Positions 1 through 13,245 are shown, numbered from the stretch's first letter. The stretch is DNA of 64,000 nucleotides from Malachius bipustulatus (GCA_910589415.1 OU342637.1:25147162-25211161), one strand, 5' to 3'. Numbers and translations: made by a program. Notes: generated by a model not told the origin, from the sequence alone.

Positions 1-3000
1 GTCCCCGGATTTGCATTGCGAGCTGGGATCCCTTTGGGGGCGCCGTAATGCGCTCCGCCCCGGGCCAGGCCTTGTTCTCGGCTTCATTTACCCTCACCTG
101 ACACCCTCTAATTATGTATTTCGCATCGCGTCAGCAGACATGTTGTGCGCACCCCCTCGAGCCGCCGCAGGGATGTATAAATATGTAGAACTATATTTCA
201 ATTCCGAGTCTGAATTAATTTTTCTCCAGGGAGATTGTTGGCTTAGTGGTTACGACCGGTGATAAGCTCTCATCCCTTCTCAGTACGATGTAATGGAAAT
301 TAGTCTCGAGGTTTTTTCAGGGATGAAGCATTGTTAGATAATGTATGTTGAATCCCTGAGAGATACTCGGGTACGTTGGAGTTAAGAATATAACTTTAAA
401 TAGTCAAGAAAAATGACTAATACTCATGATAATTTTTAGTTGCCTCACAAGTTAAGTTGTTTTTTTCTACTAGCCTAAGAATTGCATACTAAGACCTCAG
501 CTTCGGGCTTCCTTCTTCCAATTTATCACAAGACTTCTTCCGTATGACGGTGGGCGAAAAATCTTCTGCTAGGTTTTATTGATTCAATCTTGTCTTAGCT
601 TCGGCCTCTGTTCTTCCAAGTTATCACAAGCCCTAGAACAAGCTCGTCTGCTTGATCGACTTCTTGTATTTTTACCGGCTGCCCATTACTATCACCTATG
701 ATCTTTGCTCTTCTGCAGAGAACGCACTTTTTGCTCCAGATGACAATGTTGCTGAGGTACATACAACTGAACAGTCGATGATATTCCCTTCTCCAAAAAT
801 TAGACTTGCCTCTTGCCCCTCTTCTATTAGACTGTCGACAATATCAGCGTATTTATTGCAATACATCGACATTCTTACGCGTGCTATAAAAACATTTTTG
901 AATTAAAATATTTGAGAATATTTCATAAAAGGCGGCAAAAGTATGGCGCTATTGCATGCTAATAATTATAATTATTGGAGGCGCGTCCGTGAGATCATAA
1001 CGTGCGGGCGGATGTTCCGAAACGTCCATTGCAAGGAATGGCCGTTCTGAGTGAAAGAGGAAGTCCGTTCGCCATTCCGGCAACTCCAATTATCATAAAC
1101 GGTTCTTACGGGGGGCAAGTGGCTGGCCGATAGCCGACCGGGCGATTCTATGAGGGAACTTACGCTAATTGCCGTCCGCCGGAGGGTAGTTGGGTTGCAA
1201 AGGGGTCGTTTGAGGAAATCACCTTTCTGTTAATCAAAGTAGCTTTTTATGTATCGTGGAAGTGCTTTCGCAAGTTCCACTTGTTCTCGAATTTTTATCA
1301 AATATAAGGGCTTATCATCAGAAAATATAATTAATCCTCAAGATTGGTTCGATTCATCTTGGACCGGGATTATCCTACAATATACATGTAGGTGCGTGGC
1401 AAATCCATCTGTTTATAGGACGATAATTATTTTGAACCGGTCCTGATTGTTAGTGTAACTTGGAATAGGGTCACAGTATCAACAGAGCACCGCCGATAAA
1501 TTGACTGGTTTATCGAAGGCGCCGATGTTATTAATTCAACAAGGGCATTATCGTGATGTGTAGATATTCGTATGTATGCTTACGGCAGGAATTGTAATCC
1601 AGGACCCTTTTAGCAAATCCTTTAAAGCAACCAGACACGTGACGGTCGTGGTAGTTTCCATTTTCTTGCACAGAAAAAAACAAATTCCGTGATTCTACGT
1701 ACCTAGTGGGGAGGTTTATATATTAACCCACACCTGACCCCTATTGCCTTTGGTATGAATTTGATTGACTACTGGTAAACGTAAAACTCTAAGATAACTT
1801 TGCAGTTCCTGTCAACTTCAAATTTAAACCATCCTAGAGAGAGGGGGTTGTTAAAAGTATTGTGATTATCTATATAAAAATGAGGCTGTTTTTTAAGCCA
1901 CACCATCGTCTTCTAGCCGACGATATACTTGCGATAAACAGTTAGTGTCTGGAGGACATTAAGTCCTTATTGTCGGAGTAAAACGGCGCAAGTTTATTCC
2001 AGACATTCGAGACTTATTTGACCACCGTTTTGGGTGTTCGGTGTTTACTGAGAATATTAAATTTTATTGTTAATTTGCGAGCTGTGCGCAAAGCGCCTAG
2101 GATCTGGTCGTAATTTATGCTCGAGCCGTAATCTAGCCAATGCCGAATAGATCGTCTGGTCTATATGCAGCAAGCTTATCGTTTTATCAAGTTTATGTCA
2201 TTGCTATTATTGCTCTGGCACACTATTTTGGTCAAAATTGGCGAGAAATATTATGTAGTAAAGTCATTTAATGCCCGCATTGCATAGTAATTTTCTCACT
2301 ACTCGTCAAAATTTTTTATGAGCAGCTGCGCGCGGAAGAGAATCAATTTTACTTACATGAAATGAGGGCGATAAGTTTAATAGGTTAACTTGGATAAACC
2401 CCAAAGTCCTATTTCGGCAATCAAAGATTTCATCCAGCTTCCCCGATAAATTTTCGCTGACCAGGTCCAGCAGGGTTAATTTCAGCCCCCATAGACGCTT
2501 ATGCTGTTATCTACAACTGTCCTTGAAGTTGCACGGCCGCATATCCACCGCAGTTTGACCACGTTTCACCAGCAGAATCCTCTAACAGCTCACCCCTTTC
2601 AACGCCACCCCCAACTCCCGGACGATAGCTTACGTCGCCTGTCACTCGGGTGTGTATCGTCGGATCTGCATAACAATACACCTCCATGACGCTAATTCGT
2701 ATTCCGGACTGCCAGAAAAATTATTTATCACACGAATATTCGCCGCAGATTATTGCTTAAATTATGGACCCTCTTTGACGTATTCATCGCAGCTGTGCTT
2801 CGGTATTTCCGCGTAAATATTTTTTAATTCTCATTAGGTCCTGCCGCGTGGTTCTGTCATGGAAACGATCCGGCGGAATAACAACTGATGGAAATGAAAG
2901 TCGAGCTCGTATTACCCAAATTTATGGTGGCAGGAAATTATTTGGATAAACTGTAGTGTCACAGAATGGTGACAAAATTTTTTTTTAATAGACGCTCTTT

Positions 3001-3100
3001 CTTTTCTCGTTCAATATTTCAAGCACTGTGATAAGCCTTATTTTTACAGTAGTTGTCAAAATCAAAGCAAAAATAATTCTAGGTTTTTTTCTAAAATTTT
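1..3100. other. no recognisable gene; two GC-richer islands
   Basis: Both strands carry only short open frames with no recognisable domain. Roughly 1-180 and 975-1210 are clearly richer in G, C and CpG than the AT-rich surroundings and have no internal repeats. They could be conserved regulatory DNA or an unrecognised exon; the sequence alone does not decide. No repeat or mobile element is evident. Confidence 0.5.
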
Positions 3101-3379
3101 TCAAACCTGCTTGGAAAGCTACCTCCACCGTCTTTGTCTTTGTTCCATATTCGGTTCTGCACGTTTTGGTCCGTCGATGAGTATTTTATTCAGTAAAATT
3201 CCACACCTCCGGGCTACGAAGCGAAAAGAAACTGAAAGTGGCGATGCGAGGAATCCCACAAGAAACGGAGAAAATCGCCAGGATGAAGTGAAGAGACGGA
3301 AACCCAGCCCCGCTCCCCCTCATAGAACTGGAAAACGACTACAAATCGATCTACAACATCACCAGGTACTACGGAATCA

Positions 3380-3590
3380 ATTTTGGACCATGCTCAAAAG
3401 AACTGCCACAGTGAATACAAGTGCGGTGAGAGCCACTCCACTCATGAGTGCGCCAACTGCAATAGTTCCCATTTGTCGACATACAAAAATTGTCAGAAAA
3501 CCCCGAACAATAAACCCAAAGAAGCCCCAAAACCACTGCCACCGACGCACACGAAGATCTGAACCAAAAAAGTCGAAGAGAGGCGCAAAG
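3380..3590 (+). pseudogene. LINE ORF1 (gag) zinc-knuckle remnant
   Basis: Translation in the frame of the codon at 3449 gives a perfect last knuckle, CANCNSSHLSTYKNC (C-x2-C-x3-H-x6-C, 3449-3493), as in ORF1 proteins of Jockey-type LINEs, which bind the element RNA. Just upstream are damaged knuckles, including an H-x4-C end (HSEYKC) and CGESHSTHEC, which lacks its first cysteine. Downstream is a Lys/Pro-rich tail (NKPKEAPKPLPP). The upstream part of gag is frameshifted and not readable as one protein. It cannot be functional as it stands. Confidence 0.75.
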
Positions 3591-4149
3591 AGAGCCAACC
3601 AATAGCAAAACTCCAACAACCGCAGAAGGAAGTCCCCAACATCAGAAGCTCGAGGAAGCCATCAAAGCAGCGATCGCAAAATCAACGAAAATCAACAGAA
3701 ACAAACAAAATCCCGAAATACCAGGACAAGATGATCGCCAAAAAGAGACAGCTCATCAGAGACTACAAGACGTCCTTCACCCGGCGGCAAAAAGAGAAAT
3801 CAACAAAACCACAGACGACATCAAAGGAAAGATAAGCGACCACTACAACGAAATTTTTTTAAGACAAACTAGAACGACTCGATAACGAAGACCTCTCCCT
3901 TTCACAGAGCACAAGCAGTCAAAGAAGGAGGAAACAAAGTGAAACTGCCACCACTCGAAACCGACAACAAAATCATCCATCTCACGGAAGAAAAACCGAA
4001 GTATTCGACGACCAATAATTGGAACTGCAGTTCAAGCACAACAAGGCAACTAACAAAAACCTGAATCACATCCAAATGGTAGAACCTAAAATAGAGACAA
4101 ACACCGATCTCGACGACCGACCCACCATTGGAAAACAGCAAATGATCCC

Positions 4150-4620
4150 GAAACCCGAAAAACCGAGGAAACGCCCAAAAAGCTACAGGCCACTCAGCCT
4201 GCTCCTAACCCTGAGTAAAAGTAGCAGAAAGAGTCATTCTCACAAGGCTGCAAGAGGAGCTAGAGCGACTCAACGTGATCCCCGACCACCAGTTCGGATT
4301 CCGAAGTCGACACTCCGCCGTCCACCAAATAGTGAGAATCGCCCAACACATAAGCGACAACCTCAAGAGATCCATTTCGACAGGCGCTATTTCCTTGACA
4401 TCGAAAAAACCTCCGAGAAGGTTTGGCATCAAGGCCTGGTCTAAATACACTAAAAAAATACACTAAAACATGACATCCCTGATCAGAGACTGCCTGAGAG
4501 AGAGAAACTACTACACCAAAATCGAAGGCACCAAATCAGAGACAAGGAGAATAGAATCCAGAATCCCGCAAGGCTCGATAATCGACCCAACCCTCTACAA
4601 CATTTTCATAGCAGATCTTT
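4150..4620 (+). pseudogene. Jockey-like reverse transcriptase, fingers/palm remnant
   Basis: RT motifs are split over different frames. KSYRPLSLLLTLSK (from about 4178) is followed by a frameshift to NVIPDHQFGFRSRHSAVHQI (about 4272), then a shift back to FLDIEKTSEKVWHQGL, whose Asp codon at 4397-4399 is the first catalytic Asp of motif A. At 4562-4620 IPQGSIIDPTLYNIFIADL matches the usual PQGSxLGPxLFNIFIxDL block. A stop follows at once, then KWRIKVNKTKT, so the stretch that should hold the YADD catalytic pair is absent. The enzyme would copy element RNA at nicked target DNA; this copy is dead. Confidence 0.85.
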
Positions 4621-4719
4621 GAAAAATGGCGAATCAAAGTCAACAAAACCAAAACAACAGGAATTTACTTCAGAGATAACACCCGAGAAAGAAGACAAGA
4701 AGAAATCCAAAGAAGTGAC

Positions 4720-5230
4720 AAGGCAAGGACTGGAGAAGAGAAGCCAAATACCTGGGAGTGATCCTAGATGAAAGGTTTAGCTTCGGAAAGCAAGTTAAAA
4801 AGGTCCTGAAAGGAATAAAACAGGCAATCGGGTCCCTCTACCCACTAATTGGCGGAAAAAGCATAAGATGAGCCCGGAAAATGATGGTCATCAAGGCGAT
4901 GCTGATACTCATCGCTACTTACGATGGAACGAAAGCATGTCCAAAGTCTTACAGGTCAGGCACGCAAAGCGCAATTAACAAAGCCGCCAGAATGGCAGTC
5001 ATTATAGCGGCCTGGTTCGTGACAAACGAACAAACCAGAGACGAAACGGGTCTTGAAGAGCTTGAGACGAGCTCAGGCTCGTAAATTCAATGGAAAGCCA
5101 TAAAAACCCAATAGTGAGATAATCCATACAAAAAACGAATCACGGAAACACAAACAAACATCTTTAGTGTGAAAAGATACGATGAAGAACATGGCATCGA
5201 GATCATACCAAAAAAAATAGAAGACCCGCT
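4720..5230 (+). pseudogene. Jockey-like ORF2 thumb and C-terminal remnant
   Basis: AKYLGVILDERFSFGKQVKK starts near 4743 and matches the YLGVxLDxxLxFxxH block that follows the RT palm in Jockey and R1 elements, then SLYPLIGGKS near 4836. After a stop at 4868 a segment near 4881-5084 (MMVIKAMLILIATYDGT) corresponds to the segment usually ending in TYAxPVW. A final piece, near 5155-5245 (NIFSVKRYDEEHGIEIIPKK, then NSED and stop), looks like the ORF2 C-terminus. Frames differ between pieces. Confidence 0.7.
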
Positions 5231-5455
5231 AAATAGCGAAGACTAAAACCCCAAAAGTCAACTCGACAAAGACACTCAAGTCAACAGTAAAGTGACAGAG
5301 ACATCCTAGTGGAGTGTACTGAAACAACTCACTCCCGGGAACACGTCGGAGAAAACACAACCCAGGAAACACCACAGAGCTAGGCAAAGGAGCAAGGAAG
5401 CTCCAGACCTCAGTAAGGCAACTCAAGACCCCGTATAAGTAAAAATAGAATTAAA

Positions 5456-7860
5456 ACGATTATTGCCAAGTCGTAAAAAATAATTTCAGGTCACATTTTC
5501 AAATTGTTTCCAATATTTGTTTCTTCAAGACCCGCTGAAGTCGATTACATGATAAATGAGACCATTTTGTCGCTTAAAGTGTTCAAGAAGAAAAAAAAAA
5601 TCTGTGGCCAAAGTGGAATTAAGAAAATCGAAGTCTTAAAGCGATTCCCATAAGAACTAAGAGACGTGTGAATAAAGAAACTGAAAGAAGTAATCGAACG
5701 AAGTAATAAATAAGGCTTTCAGGACTCACGTGACCTAGTGGATGAGCGACCAGGTCCTCGTTAAGCGACAAATTGTTGTAATTCCCCGGGAAGCGGGTTA
5801 AAGAAGTAAGAACAATATAGGGAATCGGTAAGTCCTAAAGTGGAAACTTTTTTCATTCTATAAATCGTTCCTGTTCATGGAAAATCCATACTGGCAGCGA
5901 CGCTCCTGTGTTTCTCCCTGATAGGTCACAGGGAGAAGGGCTTATTAATTTAGCAATTTAAATAGGGCGCACCGTTGTAAATCACCCCGCCAAATGTAAA
6001 CGCAACGTAAGCAATAAAGAATATCGATATCGGGCTGTTATTATTATTATTATTATTGGTGGCGCTTTTGTGTATTGATAAATGATAACGGATAGCAGTG
6101 CAGAGCTACGATAATTAATTAAGGGAACAATTCAGGCCATCGGCAATAATATAATTATGCACAGGTGGTGATTCTCCCCCTTTTACAAAATAGCGAACTG
6201 CAACAGAACTATATCTAATGGCGCAGTAATAATGTGCTGATTATACACAAATAATTCAATCAATTTCAGAATTACATTGGAATCATAATCGAAATCAATT
6301 TATACACAAATGAAACCAAAGATAAAAGACAAAACCAACACATTAATTCATTCTCTAAAATGATAATTGATCGGTGGCATTCTCTTCGATATTTTCGACT
6401 CAACGTTGCGTTTTCCATAAAAAGGTTATTTTCTTCCGACATTACTAAAAATAATGATTACTAGGTGAAATGTACTGGTCTTAAAAAAAAGACACAATCA
6501 TCTTAATAACAATAACAAATAACTCCAAGAGGAAATGCATTCATTCAATTCTTTATTTGAGGAAGCCTGTCGCAGTAGTTAGCATAATACTTTGACTGCA
6601 CCCATCACCGGCAATTAACAAAACGCCCTCGACGCGTAACTAATCCCCGCAACAATGCAACATTAAATCGCTCCACTTTCTGTACTGTATATTCTGTCCG
6701 CCATAAACACGGTTACGCATCAAGAGTCCAGGAGAGCGTATATTCACACTTACAGTAAAAGCTCGGCGCAATAAAAGAGGCCTGCTAAAAGCCCAAATAT
6801 AAAAAGGGTTGGTGTTAAACAGGGCCGGAAGTGCGATGTGAAGTGGCGCTCGAGCCCTATCCGTGACGTGTGGGGCGTCGCGACGCGACGGGCGGTCTCC
6901 GCATCCACTCGCCGGTGTGCTTCTTCTTTCGTCTTTTGTTTAGAGAAATAGGTCAAACTGCCGGGGAGAAAGAGAAATGAACTCTGCCCGGAAAAAGTAG
7001 GTGTGTGTAAGTGGCTTTTGAAAGTGATACGCTTATTTATATTCATGATATCCCGGATGGGTCTGAATAAAGGTTTTCTTTCGGTTGGAGGTGTTATTTA
7101 TTCAAAATGTGTACAAAAATATTCAATAAATTATACAAAAGGGGCCGTGTGATTGTTCGTTCCTCCTACCTGGTTATTATTATACTCGTACTTTTCACTT
7201 GAACCGCGCTTTGTTCTCTTGTGTCAGGGAGGAGGAGTTCTATTTCCTAGCTCGCCAGAAACTTACGAGGACTTTAAATAGTTGCATCAGAGAGCGAATA
7301 AAATAAATAGTAAATAGGAAACAAAATAGAATTCAGTAAGTATTTATAGTTTTGACTTATGACGTATTACTCGTTAAGCATGAGAGAGGCAGCAAATTTT
7401 GTAACTCAGAACAAGGGCTGAGTTGACTTGCTATTATGATAAAAGGGTGAGCAAAGATGCCACTTAACTAATGCTAAAACAAATTTGGCGATAAAAATAC
7501 AGGCTTCAGAGGAAAAATGAATTGATGAAAACGCCAAACTTGAAGATCGCTTCTCCCCAATATGCCTTAGAAAGACAATAATGGTACCAAATGGAAGAGG
7601 AAGGAATTCTGAACATCAAGTGGGTCAACACCCTTACCGGCGTTGGACTATCCATACATTCCTTACCAATAATTTTGACGCTTACAATAGTTCAACATTG
7701 ACCACCTCCATTGACAAGTTGGAAATTTTCCACCTCTTCCTCTGCTCAAACGGATGCAAACTGCATATTCTGAGAACGAGGGTCCCATTCACATGTTCCG
7801 CTCCTCATTTTCCTGATTCTACTTGTCTGTCTAATTTAGGGAAAAAATCAACTTTGGATT
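5456..7860. other. no recognisable gene; (TTA)n microsatellite
   Basis: No coding or transposon similarity was recognised. A (TTA)n run lies at 6038-6057. Such runs end two LINE families elsewhere in this window, but the DNA before this one does not resemble their 3' ends. The block 6830-6930 is GC- and CpG-rich (CGCGACGCGACGGGCGG) within AT-rich flanks. Confidence 0.5.
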
Positions 7861-8800
7861 GTGGCAAAACTTCAGGCAAATTATCCCTACACATCTTCCC
7901 TTCGAATACCGCTGACCTCCACCCTAATAATCCTTGGAAAGTAAAAAATACCTTCCCGCAACATCGGAATCAACGTAAAAAAATTTTTTTTACCCTCAAA
8001 ACTAAACTTCGGGAAAATTATCCCCACATCTCTCTGTATAGGACAATACCACTGATCTCCACCCGCACCACACTTAAAACGCAAAAAAAAAACTTTCCAA
8101 CCTCGGATGGTCACGAAACTTTGAAATTTCTGGAAAGTTACCCACACATCTCTCTCCATCAGCCATTATCGCTGATCTGCACCCGCACCATTTTAAAACG
8201 CAAAAAACACCTTCCTAACCTTGGACTATCACGAAACTTCAGCACAATTATCCCCACATCCACCTGCACCATTCTTGAAGCATAAAAAGACCTTTCAAAC
8301 CTTGGATTGTCACGAAACCACCTTCCCAACCTTGGATCGTCACGAAACTTCGACAAAATTATCCCCATGCATCTCTCTACATTGAATACCTTGACCTGTA
8401 CCTGCAATATCGTCCTTGAAACGTAAAAAAAAAACACTTTTATAACTTCTAATCGTCACGAAACTTCGGCAAAATTATTCCCACATATCTCTTCATCGTA
8501 TTTCTCCGAGCTATATCTATACCTGACCTCTTTCATCCTTGTAACGGATAAAAACACCTACTAACCTTGGGTCGTCATGAAACTTCATCAAAATTATCCC
8601 CACAACATCTCTCATATTGAGTATCTTCGACCTGTACCTGCACCGTCCTCCTTAGATCGTAAAAAAACACTTTCCTGTCTTTGGATAATCACGAAAATTC
8701 TGCAAAATGATCCCTACATCCACCTGCACCATTCAAGAAACGTAAAAAACACCTTTCCAGCCTCGGATCGTCACGAAACTTCTGCCATAGTCCTATAATT
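7860..8800. repeat. minisatellite, units of about 117 bp with 82-bp deletion forms
   Basis: The string TCACGAAACTTC and variants recur near 8110, 8229, 8310, 8340, 8457, 8575, 8689 and 8771. Spacings are about 117-119 bp, with shorter ones of about 81, 30 and 82 that look like internal deletions. Each unit also holds AAATTATCCCCACATC, a CACCTGCACC-like segment, an A-run after GAAACGT, and CCTTGGATCGT. The long open frame at 7581-8285 (+) overlaps the repeat and shows the same peptides recurring, so it is treated as non-coding. Divergence between units suggests an old array. Confidence 0.85.
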
Positions 8801-10685
8801 ATACTCCAACGCAACCCGGCCAAAATGACATTACTACTATCGAACAGAAATATGCGCCTGCAATGGAGCTCACACTTGTTGTACCATATGTAAGCAAATA
8901 TAAAATTTTACACGGAATGTTGTTTAATTTTCATTAACAACAATTATCCCCATAATGATGAAATCCCCATTATTAAAACGATTATTATAAAAACAATAAG
9001 GATGGATTTTCCAGCTTCCTGCTTGGTGCTTATATTTACATATAAAAGAGCAAGTATGCACAGAGAACTTATTATTTTAATCTCCCGTTTATTTCATTCC
9101 AGGGGGATATCATCATGAACACGAAACATTATGAAAATTGCAATTTTCCAAGGAGCAAGTTGTCTGTGAATCGAGTTAACCAAGAAACAATAAGCATGGG
9201 AGATTGTTGTTTGAAATAAGATTACTTCAAGCTTCTTATTCTTGCAATATGAGCACTTCAAAGCAGAAGTAAAACAGACTGGACTAACTACTATTGCAAA
9301 ATTATTAATTATTTACTCGAGACGTCCTGTTCTTTTTGCGTCTTTTATGAAAAAGTAATCCTATCTAACGATTTCAGAGCAGTCACCCGCTGCAAACTAG
9401 GCGAAGTTTCATTAAAAGTGCTCAACTGCGAATGCAATTTAAGTTGCTCAATTTTCGTCTAAAAATTACTCCTTTCAGATTCGAGTCATATTGAGAGTTC
9501 ACTAGTGAACTTATCAATTTTTGCTCTCTCTCTGTATTGTATATGAACCCGGGTATAAGTATCTACATGGTTAGGTAACAGAGCTGCACTATTTGAAGTC
9601 TTAATTGATGAATCGAATCCTCGATTCCTCCTCTTTGATTGTCAAGATGGGCGAGTTCGGGTCTAGAACCCGTTGTCCTGGTGCTAACAGGATCAAAATG
9701 CAATCAGTGACCGATATTCATCCATTAGCCTCGAGTGGCAGTTAGAGATAGGCATCTGCGATAATTACTGCTTGACCCAATTAGGGAGCCATGCAGTACA
9801 GGCTACCGGCCTGGCTAATTGTACTAGACGTTGTTTGTCGGCAACTGGGAGGATTACCATTAATCAGGAACGGGAATACCATTGCGAAGTTTGCATGGAT
9901 GAGGTAAGACATATATTATATGAATAATAGGAGCAGTGGTGGTAGTTTAAGTATCAAGTTGGAAATTAATTTGATTGTTTACCTATTTAATTAGTAACAT
10001 GTTAACTTGTGACGCAGGGGCGAGAAAATTACTGTTAAAGAGCGGATTTTGCGGACAAGTGGTTGTCAGTTGAAATAATTTATTTAAGATATTTATGTTG
10101 AAGACACTAATTATGACTTATCTAATTATTTATTTAAACTCGACTTAACACTATTTACTTATTTATATAAAATTAGTAAGGCATTCATTTCTAGTACTTC
10201 CTCTCGTAGTTCATTTAAATATGAAATCCGAGGCGGTAGAAATATTCTAGACTCTCAATTTAGAATTATGTGATTACGGTGAAGTGATTTATTCTTGAAT
10301 TTTTTTAATAATAGTTCATCATGTTCATCTCCTACGGTTTTGAGAAATCTGCGGTGAAATTTTGAAAAATTAGTGGCGGCCTGTTTGATAAACACTATAC
10401 AATAATACAATCTGGAAATTAAGTATTAACGCATGAATTCGATTAAAATAAAATGAGCGACATTGCAACCAAATCCAAAAAACGGTGGATTTTTGTTTTA
10501 AATTGTCACTTTTTTGCAAAGGGTGTCTACCCCTATTAAATTTCTGTATTCAGTATACATGAAGTTTTTGGATTTTGATCGTCACTTTTTCCAAAAATTG
10601 TATTTAAAAATTAAAACTTAATTCATTTGCAGTTAAAAGGTGTTCTTGTCTTTATTGTCTGTTTTTTTTTTTGCATTTTTTGCCC
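8800..10685. other. no recognisable gene
   Basis: AT-rich unique sequence with short open frames only. A moderately GC-richer stretch lies at about 9640-9910. No repeat longer than simple runs and no transposon motif was recognised. Confidence 0.45.
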
Positions 10686-10689
10686 AAAT

Positions 10690-11640
10690 TTGTGCACTTT
10701 TTTTCAGATTTTGGTCTTAATCTTAGAAAGTAAGCGCTTTTTTGATAAGTCCATTCTACATACATATAGTGCAAAAAATTGGACAAAAATTGAAAGGAAA
10801 ACAAAGTCCTTGGCCAAATTTTTGCCAGAAAACTTAAAATTCGTGTTCAGAAAAATGGAGAGTGCGAAAACATGAAGGGAAAACAACACAAAAAATATGG
10901 AGGGTGAGAAAATCAAAACTATAGCAAACCTTTCCAAAACCACAAGCAATGGTAATTTTTTTTTGGCGCGCTCTACCGGCGGAACGTTTAGTCTGCCAGA
11001 AAAACGGTATCTTTGAAAAATGTACGAAATTTTGTCTACTTGATTTTTGTAAAGAATTGACTTGTCAAAAAAACGCTTCCTTTCTGAGATTTAGATCAGC
11101 AACTGAAAAAAGTGCAAAAATATGGGCAAAAAGTGCAAAAAAGTTCTGGGCCAAATTTTTGCCGGAAAACTTGATATTCGTGTTCAGCAAAATGGAGGGT
11201 GCGAAAACATATGGAGGGAAAACAACAAAAAAACATGGAGAGTGAGAAGATCAAAATTATGGCAAAACTTTTCAAAACCTCAAGCAATGGGATTTTGTTT
11301 TTTGGCGGGCTCTACCAGCGTAACGGTTAGTCTTCCAAAAAAACGTCATATTTGAGAAATGTAGGAAATGTTGTCTTCTTTTATTTTGTATGGGATAGAC
11401 TTGTCGAAAAAACGCTTCCTTTTTGAGATTTAGACCAAAAAACTGAAAAAAGTGCAAAAAATTGGACAAGAAGTGCAAGAAAAACTAATTTCGTGGCCAA
11501 ATTTTTGCCAGCAAACTTCAAATTCGTGTTCAGCGACCCAAAAAACATGGAGGATGAGAAAATATAAACTAGCAAAACTTTCCTCTGAATCCCCATTTTA
11601 TTCCCAATATGCCTAGTCAACATGGTGAAAGAAGTTTTGA
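10690..11640. repeat. tandem repeat, period about 337-346 bp, nearly three units
   Basis: GGCCAAATTTTTGCC followed by an AACTT and TTCGTGTTCAG block occurs at 10812, 11149 and 11495, spacings of 337 and 346. Each unit also contains AAAACGCTTCCTTT (or a variant), GTGCAAAAA blocks, an ATGGAGGGTG-like stretch and a GGCG(C/G)GCTCTACC segment. Open frames on both strands in this block repeat the same peptide in different frames, as expected from a non-coding repeat. No terminal inverted repeats were seen. Confidence 0.85.
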
Positions 11641-13245
11641 TTTTTCAAACAAACTTTTGAAAAAAAGTGAAAATTCAGAAATCTTTTTTACTGAATAAAT
11701 AATTTAATTACCTTATTCTAAAGAGCATGTAATCCCCCCCCTTCTTCCTCATATCTGAAAATTTCAACAAGTTAACCCTCTGAGAGGGTTGTAGTTTGAG
11801 GGAAGGGGTTGCAAAAAAGTGACAATTAAAAAAAAATCCATGATTTTTAGATTTGCCTCAAAAATTCATAATTTTCCTTTCAATCATTACTTAATTTCCA
11901 CACTTTTAATAAATAAACCAAAAACTCTACGATTTCGTTTTTTTTTTAAATTCCCTCTTCTGAGGTTATATTATTATGACGTCATTGGTTTTTGGCTAAT
12001 GAGATCATAGTTTTTTTTTTCTAATGGCAACAATCCCCTACTTGTGGCACATCGTTGTAAAGGTCTTTTTAAGGAGAATTTTTCCGCTAAATTGAAACTT
12101 TTTTTCACAAGAAAAAAAACAAATAATTATTTTTTTAAAGGGGCACTATACACCATTTCAAAGCTCTTCCTAGTAAGCATATTCTCTGAAGTTTAATTTA
12201 CATATTTTATTCTCATTAAGCTCAGAAAATAGGGCGTTTATTAAAAAAAATCAACAAGTTTTCGCGAAAAAAATAAGCATTCCTTGTCTATTCCTTCCCT
12301 AAAACGCTTCCTTCGCTGTCAAGGCATCCATGAAGGTTAATGATTTTTTTTTTCAATAAGAGAAGCAGCTTTAAGACGTCTATGAAGCATAAGTTGTTTA
12401 CAATTGTCAAAAAAATATGGTGAAATAATTGGTCAAAATTATTTCAAGTAAAAAATTCTGGAAAACCGCAGGCGTGCTTTGGACAAAGGCAAGCCATTTT
12501 CCGAAACTAACAAAGGTCTACATTTATGAATTTTTGTTTTTGTTTTTTTTTCCGGGAGTAGAAAGGACTTAAAAAAATACCACAAAATTCTTGTTTTTTC
12601 CAAAATAAAAAACCGGAATCGCTCTAATTCTTCTGATTCGAAAACAATAAGATGCTGACTTATTTTTAAACCAACCTAAACTCGATGTTTTCAAACGAAT
12701 TAATCTCAAGCGCGGGATAAAAGGCTTTAATTTTTAAAGTTCGCTAAATAGGTTTGGAGTGGAAGGTAGGTAGGTATATAATGAAAATTCGCTAAAGTTT
12801 TGCGCTTTTAGTGCAATAACTTCTCCTCGTGATTATAATGTAGTTTGCAAGCAACAAAGTACGGCAAGCCAAGTTACATAAAAATGAAACTAGTCCTAAC
12901 TAAGTTTTGATCACAGTTGAGGCGTTCACATTTTAAAGTACCAGCTCTTCGAAGCTGGTTTTCATTTTTCCTGTATACGTAAAATCTAAGGTCAACAGAA
13001 TTTCATGGAGAGTGATATTTTTTATTATATCCATCAATAATAACCATTCTCCGAGAGTATAAGACGTCATTTTTTCTACGACTATATGAAGAAAATCGTC
13101 AAACAGTCAAATTTTTTAAACAGTCTGAAAAAATATTGTTGTACCCAGCTCGAAATTGCAAGAAGCAGTGCTAGGGGTTGACTGTTTACTGTTTAGCGTA
13201 AACGCTGCTTCGTTCTCGTTTCGAGCGCGACCGTGCCATTATCAT
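11641..13245. other. no recognisable gene; homopolymer-rich
   Basis: Very AT-rich with many A and T runs. A TAGGTAGGTAGGTA run lies near 12766. A small hairpin, CAGCTCTTCGAAGCTG, lies near 12943. Nothing coding was recognised. Confidence 0.45.

Larger units (their letters stand above)
3110..5450 (+). mobile_element. Jockey-like non-LTR retrotransposon, decayed relic
   Basis: The pieces occur in LINE order on one strand: a gag-type zinc-knuckle segment (about 3380-3590), a linker of the kind that precedes reverse transcriptase (about 3730-4060), the RT fingers and palm (about 4150-4620), then the RT thumb and C-terminal tail (about 4720-5230, ending near NSED and a stop). The reading frame changes many times and has internal stops. 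Between gag and RT there are only about 500 bp with no endonuclease-like sequence, so the AP-endonuclease domain (usually over 200 residues) appears deleted. The palm segment carrying YADD is also missing. Jockey assignment rests on the SYRPLSLL, FGFR and FLDIEK-type motifs and is an inference; R1-type is the alternative. No target-site duplication or poly(A) was found. Confidence 0.85.

Noticed and set aside
3369..3619. Minus-strand frames resembling hydrophobic membrane proteins
   Set aside because: They are shadows of the gag zinc-knuckle remnant on the plus strand.
6038..6057. Tail of a third (TTA)n LINE
   Set aside because: The preceding DNA shows neither the AAATAAAT end nor any RT C-terminal similarity.
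7581..8285. 234-codon open frame as a gene
   Set aside because: It lies mostly in the 117-bp minisatellite and its protein repeats accordingly; no domain seen.
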